Assembly: GCA_036477795.1 (NCBI GenBank)
Contig: JAZGDL010000117.1
Coordinates: forward strand, 1-10,633
From: JAZGDL01 sp036477795
GTDB taxonomy: Bacteria; Planctomycetota; Phycisphaerae; UBA1845
DNA: 10,633 nt
Direction: 5' to 3'
Position 1 is the first letter of the stretch, and every line of letters begins with the position of its first letter. Made by a program: the position numbers and the translations under genes. The notes under the pieces are model-generated. The model ran no database searches. It saw only the letters and a program-made list of their open reading frames with translations, and was not told the DNA's origin. Below are positions 1 through 5,900 of the stretch, in pieces.

Positions 1-169
1 GTTCATCAATGGTGCAGGCTGATCGTCGCGGCAGCTTGGATGTGTCCATGCAGGTGACCGGCTTGGCCCCTGACCGACCCTGGCAAAGAGCGTCCCAGAA
101 CGAACTCACGTCGCAGCCGATCGGCGACATGAGGCCCAGACCGGTAATGACAATATCCTCAGGCAACAT
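1..169 (-). CDS. Beta-ketoacyl-ACP synthase (KAS I/II, FabF-like), N-terminal fragment
   Basis: Only the first 56 residues are inside the window; the gene runs off the left edge. The visible start reads MLPEDIVITGLGLMSPIGCD, followed by VSSFWDALCQGRSGAKPVT. This is the first beta-strand and helix of the thiolase-fold condensing enzymes (KAS I/II and PKS ketosynthases), where 'V(V/I)TGLG..SP.G....FW..L..G.SG' is characteristic. The family condenses malonyl-ACP with an acyl primer in the cytoplasm. The Cys-His-His catalytic residues lie beyond the window, so activity cannot be judged, nor can KAS II be told from a chain-length-factor or PKS-type homologue. The ATG is preceded by AGAGAGG at a suitable distance. 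It lies downstream of an acyl carrier protein on the same strand, its natural partner, but separated by about 300 bases holding a palindromic repeat. Confidence 0.85.
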   Translation of the reverse strand, partial: MLPEDIVITGLGLMSPIGCDVSSFWDALCQGRSGAKPVTCMDTSKLPRRSACTIDE

Positions 170-247
170 GCCGCCTCTCTACGCCTACGCGATCCAGTAC
201 ACCGGATGCGGTGAGCAGGCGCAAGCTTGTCCGTTAAGTCTGCCGCT

Positions 248-371
248 GGTGCGAGAATCCCTTCTCGCACCTATATGTGGGACAGGCTTTCCAGCCTGTC
301 ATTTGACCGGCTGGAAAGCCGGTCCCACACCGCCGCGAGGGGGAACCGAGAAGGGATTCTCGGTCCAGCGT
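248..371. repeat. Composite palindromic element, copy A (REPIN-like)
   Basis: Begins with a hairpin of two perfect 10-base arms, GGTGCGAGAA (248-257) and TTCTCGCACC (262-271), around a TCCC loop. It ends with a second hairpin, CCGAGAA/TTCTCGG (346-363), followed by TCCAGCG. The same two-hairpin order recurs at 2328-2396, so this is a dispersed element. It fills most of the gap between the synthase and ACP genes, and a different small element is inserted in it at 275-332. No coding potential is apparent. A role as a transcription attenuator between the two genes is possible but not shown. Confidence 0.75.
275..332. mobile_element. Small double-hairpin element inserted inside copy A
   Basis: A 58-base segment interrupts copy A: removing it restores the CTAT-CCGCG junction seen uninterrupted at 2351-2359. 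The segment is a near-perfect inverted repeat (277-300 against 305-328, two mismatches). Each arm is itself a hairpin: ACAGGCT/AGCCTGT on the left and ACCGGCT/AGCCGGT on the right. A second copy is at 2685-2735. It is too short to encode anything; if mobile it would need a transposase supplied elsewhere, for example a REP-associated tyrosine transposase (inference). Confidence 0.65.
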
Positions 372-393
372 CATTCTCTGATACCGCTGCAAA

Positions 394-418
394 CCGCTTC
401 CTTACGGGCGCGGCTCGG
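394..418 (+). repeat. Dispersed GC-rich motif CCGCTTCCTTACGGGCGCGG
   Basis: The core CCGCTTCCTTACGGGCGCGG followed by CTCGG is found here, again at 2035-2059 with one change, and at 8480 and 8520 with a variant ending. A diverged reverse-complement form is at 1916-1938. Recurrence in four separate intergenic places and on both strands marks it as a dispersed REP-like family. No function is visible. Confidence 0.65.
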
Positions 419-473
419 ATTACCCATCGATTCAGGCGCGCCGCAGCACGGTTACTCCGTCGCTACAACGCCT

Positions 474-722
474 TCACGCCGCAGCCACCCGCTCCGCCAT
501 CATCTCGAATATCTCGTTCAGCGACCCCACACGCTGAACCACGTTCTCCGGCAGATCCTGCTGAATAATTGACTCGATGGTGGCCAGCAAGTGCACCCCG
601 TCGAGAGAATCCAAGCCCAACTCCGGCAGCGGCTTGTTCAAATCGATCGATTCCGGAGCCATGCTCAGCGTGCTCGCCACCCACTCCAGAATCTCCCGCC
701 GGGCTGATTCAAAGTTGACCAT
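474..722 (-). CDS. Acyl carrier protein, stand-alone
   Basis: An 82-residue acidic helical protein with the carrier-protein signature LGLDSLDGVHLLATIE at residues 35-50. Ser39 in the GLDSLD motif is the expected site for the 4'-phosphopantetheine arm. Its length matches free-standing ACPs (about 75-90 aa). It would shuttle acyl or polyketide intermediates between enzymes in the cytoplasm. The spacing after the DSL motif (helix II, residues 39-53) and the ending in FEMMAERVAAA are normal. The ATG follows a GGGGG-containing purine stretch, and the gene starts 15 bases after the stop of the DUF1702 gene, suggesting one transcript. It is a specialised ACP rather than clearly the housekeeping AcpP, because typical fabF/acpP neighbours such as fabD and fabG are not visible and a DUF1702 gene is its partner. 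Confidence 0.9.
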   Translation of the reverse strand: MVNFESARREILEWVASTLSMAPESIDLNKPLPELGLDSLDGVHLLATIESIIQQDLPENVVQRVGSLNEIFEMMAERVAAA

Positions 723-737
723 AACACACCCCCATCT

Positions 738-1811
738 TCAAGCCGGCGCGAAAGCATGGCCGGATGCCTTGAGATTCCGTACCTCTAATCGGACAAATGG
801 ATATTCAATATGTTCTTGCAGCCACATTCTCAGCGTCTCCCGCCAACGCCGATAAGCGTCTGAACGAACGCCATCCCGCCGGATAACGCTTTCGACGCCG
901 TCACATCGCTCAATCGCCGCGGTGATCGCATCTCGACGAGCGTCCTGGTACCCATCCAACGCATGAGCGAAGAAGTCCGGATCGCTGATCGACCGGGCTT
1001 TGTAAGCAAAGCACATGCCCAGCAATACGTCCGGGTGCCACCCTTCCGGCATTTGCTCGAGGACCTCGAGGCCACGCTCCGGCCGATCCACCGTGGTGAA
1101 CACCACCGCTAAGCCCGCCCCTGCCGCCACGTCCCCGGCGTAAGGCCCACATGATCTTATCTGCTCGATGAGTTCCGCCGGCTGATCCATGAACCGGAAC
1201 CAAAGGCTGCGGCCCAGGCCCTGATACGCAGCATGAACGGCATATCCGTCCAGGGCCGCTAATCGGGGACGCCATCGGGATTCGTCGGCGTAATCAAAGA
1301 AGCCGAACTTGAAGCCGTAACCGTCCCAACAGAGCATGCCCAGAAGCGGGTCAAGCTGGGCCACTATACGCTCGAGTCGTGCCGGTGCATGGTCGCGCAT
1401 GGCGTGCCAGAATCCCAGCCCGACATAGTGCAGGTAGCGATACCCCGGTCGCCGTCGAACAAGTGATTCCTCAAATCCATGCGGCGAAAACCTGCCGATG
1501 GCCCGCAGCGGATAGCCCATAGCCGCCCCTTCCTCTGCGAATGGGCGGAAGAAGACCGGCAGGCCATCGCTGTATTGCGACCACGCCCGCGACGATCGGC
1601 CCGCGATCATGGCATTGAATCCACCGGCGAACGCTTCACAAATGCCCTCGACGCAACTGCAATCCTCGGGCCTGGAAACCTTAAAACCCAACTTAGCCGG
1701 CGCCATGGTTCCCGGTTTGATGCACGCTGGGCGCAGCACCAGCCGCCAGGCCCCCGTAGCCAAGGCCGCGGCAATCAGCAACGCAATACCGGCCACACCC
1801 AACCAAAGCAC
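738..1811 (-). CDS. DUF1702 family protein (enediyne-cassette-type), membrane-anchored
   Basis: A 357-residue protein with one N-terminal hydrophobic helix (about residues 3-25) and a large soluble region. Conserved-looking blocks match what I recall of the DUF1702 family: FAEEGAAMGYPL (91-102), YLHYVGLGFWHAM (126-138), DGYGFKFGFFD (163-173), QGLGRSLWF (197-205) and GDVAAGAGLAVVFT (226-239). The family has no established biochemical role; members are known from the conserved cassettes of enediyne polyketide clusters. The start is GTG at 1811, chosen because GGAGG (1819-1823 on the plus strand as CCTCC) lies seven bases upstream. It is the first gene of an apparent minus-strand operon with an ACP and a condensing enzyme, which fits a link to acyl/polyketide metabolism. 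I infer the family from motif memory, not a profile search. Confidence 0.72.
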   Translation of the reverse strand: MLWLGVAGIALLIAAALATGAWRLVLRPACIKPGTMAPAKLGFKVSRPEDCSCVEGICEAFAGGFNAMIAGRSSRAWSQYSDGLPVFFRPFAEEGAAMGYPLRAIGRFSPHGFEESLVRRRPGYRYLHYVGLGFWHAMRDHAPARLERIVAQLDPLLGMLCWDGYGFKFGFFDYADESRWRPRLAALDGYAVHAAYQGLGRSLWFRFMDQPAELIEQIRSCGPYAGDVAAGAGLAVVFTTVDRPERGLEVLEQMPEGWHPDVLLGMCFAYKARSISDPDFFAHALDGYQDARRDAITAAIERCDGVESVIRRDGVRSDAYRRWRETLRMWLQEHIEYPFVRLEVRNLKASGHAFAPA

Positions 1812-1888
1812 CGCTCGGCCTCCAAAGAGGTGATCCTCCGACAGCCAATTCTAGCAACCGCCGGCCCCTTTTACAAAAACTCACTTAG

Positions 1889-2073
1889 GGACTCTAACAA
1901 AACGGGGTGAAATCAGAGCCGCGACCGTAAGGGAGCGGGCCGTGACCTAACAAAACGGGGTGAAATCAGAGTCGCGACCCTGAGGGCGACCAAGGCGGGA
2001 GCCCGAAGGGAGCGGGCCGTGCCCGACTATTCTTCCGCTTCCTGACGGGCGCGGCTCGGTTTTGTTTGAGTCC
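1889..2073. mobile_element. MITE-like element with terminal inverted repeats and 5-base target duplication
   Basis: The ends GGACTCTAACAAAAC (1889-1903) and GTTTTGTTTGAGTCC (2059-2073) are inverted repeats matching at 14 of 15 positions. CTTAG flanks both sides directly (1884-1888 and 2074-2078), as a target-site duplication would. The similarity continues inward: GAGCCGCGACCGTAAGGGAG on the left corresponds to the reverse complement of the right arm, apart from about 12 extra bases. The left arm is tandemly duplicated with a 53-base period (from 1894 and 1947). No ORF inside could encode a transposase, so any movement would be in trans. It lies between the DUF1702 gene and the tRNA promoter. 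Confidence 0.6.
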
Positions 2074-2112
2074 CTTAGGGCAGCGAAAAGGGGCCATTCT
2101 CTTTTCCAGCCC

Positions 2113-2140
2113 TTGACGGCCGGGGATCGATTTGTATAGA
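2113..2140 (+). promoter_or_regulatory. Sigma-70-type promoter of tRNA-Lys
   Basis: TTGACG (2113-2118) and TATAGA (2135-2140) are separated by 16 bases. The likely start point, six to nine bases after the -10 box, falls at or just before the first base of the mature tRNA (2149), giving a very short leader. Confidence 0.7.
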
Positions 2141-2148
2141 GGGTTCAT

Positions 2149-2221
<73 letters not shown>

Positions 2222-2261
2222 GTCGTAAGTCGTTGAGCCGCAAGCACTTAGAAAAAAGACC

Positions 2262-2396
2262 GCCGGTGCGAGAATCCACGCTGCCGGTGCGAGAATCCAC
2301 GCTGCTGGTGCGAGAATCCAGGCTGCTGGTGCGAGAATCCCTTCTCGCACCTATCCGCGATGGGGTACCGAGAAGGGATTCCCGGTCCAGCGTTCC
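2262..2396. repeat. 21-base tandem repeats running into composite palindromic element, copy B
   Basis: Three 21-base units (from 2262, 2283 and 2304), each containing GGTGCGAGAATCCA, are followed by a fourth (from 2325). The fourth opens the full hairpin GGTGCGAGAA/TTCTCGCACC (2328-2351). Downstream comes CCGAGAAGGGATTCCCGG (2368-2385) and TCCAGCG, the same layout as at 248-371 but without the 58-base insertion. The tandem units look like repeated left arms of the hairpin. They create an open frame of VRES repeats that is not a credible protein. Confidence 0.75.
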
Positions 2397-2469
2397 GGGA
2401 CTGGTGCAGCAGTGCGAGCGGGTTTTTCAACAGGCCGCACGCCGTCGTCGAGACGATCGCAGCTTCGGG

Positions 2470-2497
2470 TTGACGTTGTGCGAGTGCGCGGTATATT
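2470..2497 (+). promoter_or_regulatory. Sigma-70-type promoter for a candidate small RNA
   Basis: TTGACG (2470-2475) and TATATT (2492-2497) are spaced by 16 bases, the same arrangement as the tRNA promoter nearby. No ORF with a ribosome site follows. A self-closing stem begins about seven bases downstream and ends in a T-rich run, so the promoter most plausibly drives an RNA gene. Confidence 0.55.
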
Positions 2498-2503
2498 CCA
2501 GGT

Positions 2504-2643
2504 GTCGAAGCAGGCTAGCTCCGAGCCCAAGTACCGGGCGAGAGGTTTTCATCCCGGGGCGTCAGGGCATTCGCTTTGAGCGACTTTTGATCCGGGCTTC
2601 CGGAGCGCCGACCTCCTTGGGCCGCCTGCTTCGGCTTTTCTTT
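2504..2643 (+). ncRNA. Candidate structured small RNA of about 140 nt, unknown family
   Basis: The ends close in a 12-bp stem: GTCGAAGCAGGC (2504-2515) with GCCTGCTTCGGC (2624-2635), followed at once by TTTTCTTT, like an intrinsic terminator. Inside, further segments pair in nested order: GCCCAAG (2525-2531) with CTTGGGC (2616-2622), GAGGT (2542-2546) with ACCTC (2611-2615), and GGCGT (2558-2562) with GCGCC (2605-2609). Two apical hairpins follow, TCGCT/AGCGA (2571-2583) and TCCGG/CCGGA (2591-2604). The result is a rod with bulges on the 5' side. A promoter lies just upstream. It lacks the conserved features I know for SRP RNA, RNase P RNA and tmRNA. The rod with bulges is loosely like 6S RNA, but I cannot assign it. 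Confidence 0.5.
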
Positions 2644-2684
2644 CACCTGCACGGCCCGCTCCCAATTACTCGCGCCAAGGAACT

Positions 2685-2735
2685 GTGGGACAGGTTTTCT
2701 CACCTGTCATTGACCGGCTGGAAAGCCGGTCCCAC
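2685..2735. repeat. Small double-hairpin element, second copy
   Basis: Same layout as 277-328: outer GTGGGAC and GTCCCAC ends, and two internal hairpins. The right hairpin is identical to the first copy. The left hairpin differs but remains paired (ACAGGT/ACCTGT in place of ACAGGCT/AGCCTGT). It lies just after the candidate small RNA. Confidence 0.7.
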
Positions 2736-2775
2736 ATCAGGGGCACGTCTGGCCCGTCCATGTCACGTCGGGTGC

Positions 2776-2798
2776 CACTGGCGGCTTGTCCGCCAGTG
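2776..2798. repeat. Isolated 9-bp hairpin
   Basis: CACTGGCGG (2776-2784) and CCGCCAGTG (2790-2798) pair perfectly around a CTTGT loop. It belongs in style to the palindromes around it. There is no T-run beside it, so it is not a clear terminator. Confidence 0.6.
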
Positions 2799-2816
2799 CA
2801 CGGGCAGGCAAGTAAG

Positions 2817-2896
2817 CGCGTAGGGTCCGCCTTGCGGACCACGAACGCGAGATTAGTGGTCGGCTACGGGGTGGTCCGCACGGCGGACCCTACGCG
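2817..2896. repeat. REPIN-like inverted pair, 80 bases
   Basis: The 26-base arms 2817-2842 and 2871-2896 are inverted copies with a single mismatch. Each holds a small internal hairpin around GGTCCGC/GCGGACC. They enclose a 28-base spacer. Two REPs in inverted orientation are the defining layout of REPIN elements, which are normally moved by REP-associated tyrosine transposases; none is visible in this window. Confidence 0.7.
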
Positions 2897-2915
2897 TCTG
2901 GCCCGTTGAATGTTC

Positions 2916-2995
2916 GAAGGTTAAAGGTTCTAATTCGCGACTTGCAACCTTCAACCTTCGACCTTCGACCTCCAACCTTTTAACCTTCAACCTCC
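2916..2995. repeat. AACCTTC-rich tandem tract with flanking inverted arm
   Basis: From 2945 to 2995 the plus strand is made of degenerate 7- to 10-base units of the type AACCTTCAACCTTCGACC. An inverted match lies at 2916-2929 (GAAGGTTAAAGGTT) against 2974-2988 (AACCTTTTAACCTTC). It begins at the stop codon of the FG-GAP gene, so the RNA could fold into a hairpin there and help end transcription (inference). No T-run supports a classical intrinsic terminator. Confidence 0.55.
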
Positions 2996-2996
2996 A

Positions 2997-5900
2997 CTAT
3001 GGACACGTCGGCCCCGTCCATGTGTCACCCCCGCCCGCGGCGGTGGCACCGAAACATTTGAAGATGTCGGCGAAGAACGTGACCTGCTGGTCCGGCACGT
3101 CCTTCCAGTTACCCTGGGTGTCCACCTCGATCCCACGATCCGGCCCCATGAAAAACGGGGCGCCGGCGGCGGCAGTGTTACTGAACTGCTTGAACAGGTC
3201 GGCGAAGAACGTGGTCTGCCCGTCGCCGCTGGAGTCGCAGAACACCCACGTCGGATCGTCAGGCTGTACCGGCGCCGCGTCCGGCCCGGCGCAGTCGACG
3301 CAGCGCGCCGTCACCGTCGGTTTCGAGATGGGCCCCCCGTTCGCAAGAGTAGCGAAACTGGGACACACGGCCTTGCCGGTGACATACAGGGCGTTGTTAC
3401 CACCGCTGGTCCATACATCCGGCGTCAGGAAGTCGGCGCTCGCACAGTCAGCCGTCGTCTTGCCGATATTGACCAGAACCGTTCCAGCCGGATCCTCCGG
3501 GTAGTCGACGTGAGTCAGCTTCACCCAGCCCTCGTTCGGATTCCCGCCGTCCGTACCGCACTCAACACGAAAGGCTACCGGATTCGTATTGTTCGGATCC
3601 GGCTCAATCTGGATGTAGCGCGACCCGATCCCGCTCGTCACGGCCGTCGGCGGCAGGCAGGGCTCGCAAGCGTCCCCGATACCGTCCATGTCGATGTCCT
3701 CTTGGGCGGGGTTCGCAACATCCGGACAGTTGTCGCGCACACCGTCAAAATCGTCCGGGACTCCATCATCGTCGGTGTCGAGGGGGGCGATCATCCCGAA
3801 GTTGGAGAAGTGGTTCACCTCAGCGGAGCACGTAGCAATGAATGTCCCTGGAGGAGATTCGTCAACGGAGCAGACCGTCCCCGCGACTGCGACGAAAGTG
3901 TCGGGGATCGAGTCTCCGTCTGTGTCGGTCAGGATATATATGTCCAGCTTGTTACGCTGATTGGCGTTAAGACCGCTGACGTCCGCGACCAACGTCAGAG
4001 TCACGGGGTTGTCAAACGTGAATCCGTCCGGCTCGAGATCGTACACCGCGATCGCGGAACCCAAGCCCGGATTCGGCCCCAGCGTTAGATCCACCTCGGG
4101 ATCGTTGATAACCGTTTGGTTTACGGAAATAGTCACATCGCTGGAAACGTCACCCGGGTCGACATCGATCGTCAACGCCCCGTCGGGCGTTTGGATGGTA
4201 CCACCCTCGTCTGCCGTAATCTCCTCCGCAGTGGAACCATCGGGGTTGCACAGGTCGGCTGCATCCGTCGGGCATATATCGCACAGATCGCCCGCGCCAT
4301 CACCGTCCGTCTCCACTTGCTGTGGATTGGCAACCGTCGGGCAGTTGTCAGAGGCATCCGGGACGGTATCGCCGTCAGCGTCGGGATCGCACACGCTTGG
4401 CTCCCCGGTGCATGTCCATCCGGCTTCCTCCGTGCAGGTCGAGGAGCACCCATCAGTGTCGGCCGTGTTACTGTCGTCGCACTGCTCAGCGCCTTCCACC
4501 ACACCGTTTCCGCAAATGCTCGGGGGGGTGATGAGGAAGACGTACGCCGCGCCGGAATTGCCAGCGCTGTTGTCGGCCTGGTTCCCGTTGACGCCCGTGG
4601 CGTTGCTGTCCTCCTGATTCGCCCCGACCACCACCGTGTCGCCGGACACGGCCACCGAGATGCCAAACTGGTCATTTCCACCGGTGTTGGACGCCTTGAG
4701 GTACGCCTCCTGGCTCCAGACACCGCCGCCGTCGCGGACGTAGACGTACCCCGCGCCGGAAAGGTCGGCGCTGTTGTCGGCCTGGTTCCCGTTGACGCCC
4801 GTGGCGTTGCTGGCTTCGCCAGGCGCCACTACCACCACCGTGTCGCCGGACACGCCCACCAAGGTGCCAAATTGGTCACCTGCATCGGTGTTGGACGCCT
4901 TGAGGTAGGCCTGCTGGCTCCAGACGCCGCCGTCGCGGAAGAAAACGTACGCCGCGCCGGCAAAGTCGGCGCTGTTGTCGCCTTCGTCTCCGTTGACGCC
5001 CGTGGCGTTGCTGTCCTCGGCAAACGCCGCGACCACTACTGTGTCGCCGGACACGCCCACCGAGATGCCAAACCCGTCAAACGCACCGGTGTTGGACGCC
5101 TTGAGGTACGCCTCCTGGGTCCAGACACCGCCGCCGTCGCGGACGTAGACGTACGCCGCGCCGGATTGCAAGACGCCGTTGTCGGCCTGGTTCCCGTCGA
5201 CGCCCGTGGCGGTGCTGTCCTCGCCAGTCGCCACTACCACCACCGTGTCGCCGGACACGTCCACCCGGGCGCCAAACCGGTCATCTGCATCGGTGTTGGA
5301 CGCCTTGAGGTAGGCCTGCTGGCTCCAGACGCCGACGCCGCCCTTGACGAAGACGTACGCCGCGCCGGAAACGAAGGCGCTGTTGTCGGCCTGGTTCCCG
5401 TTGATGCCCGTGGCGTTGCTGTCCTCGAACAGCGCCCCGACCACCACCGTGTCGCCGGAAACGGCCACCCAGGTGCCAAAGAAGTCACCGGCACCGGTGT
5501 TGGACGCCTTGAGGTAGGCCTGCTGGCTCCAGACGCCGCCGCCGTCGCGGACGAAGACGTACGCCGCGCCGGAACTGGGGGCGCTGTTGTCGGCCTGGTT
5601 CCCGTTGACGCCCGCAGCGTTGCTGTCCTCTTGCCGCGCCCCGACCACTACTGTGTCGCCGGACACGCCCACCGAGCGGCCAAACTCGTCATCTGCATCG
5701 GTGTTGGACGCCTTCAGGTAGGCCTGCTGGCTCCAGACGCCGCCAGCGCCCTTGACGAAGACGTACGCCGCGCCGGAAGTGACGCTGTTGTCGGCCTGGT
5801 TCCCGTTGACGCCGGTGGCGTTGCTGGCCTCCCGCCACGCCCCGACCACCACCGTGTCTCCGGACACGGCCACCGATCCGCCAAACAGGTCATTTGCACC

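Noticed and set aside
9..572. 187- and 113-codon plus-strand open frames over the synthase/ACP gap
   Set aside because: They lie antisense to the synthase and ACP coding sequences and across the palindromic elements; no protein pattern is visible.
2504..2643. Bacterial SRP RNA, RNase P RNA or tmRNA
   Set aside because: The conserved SRP tetraloop region, RNase P core motifs and tRNA-like ends of tmRNA are not seen on either strand.
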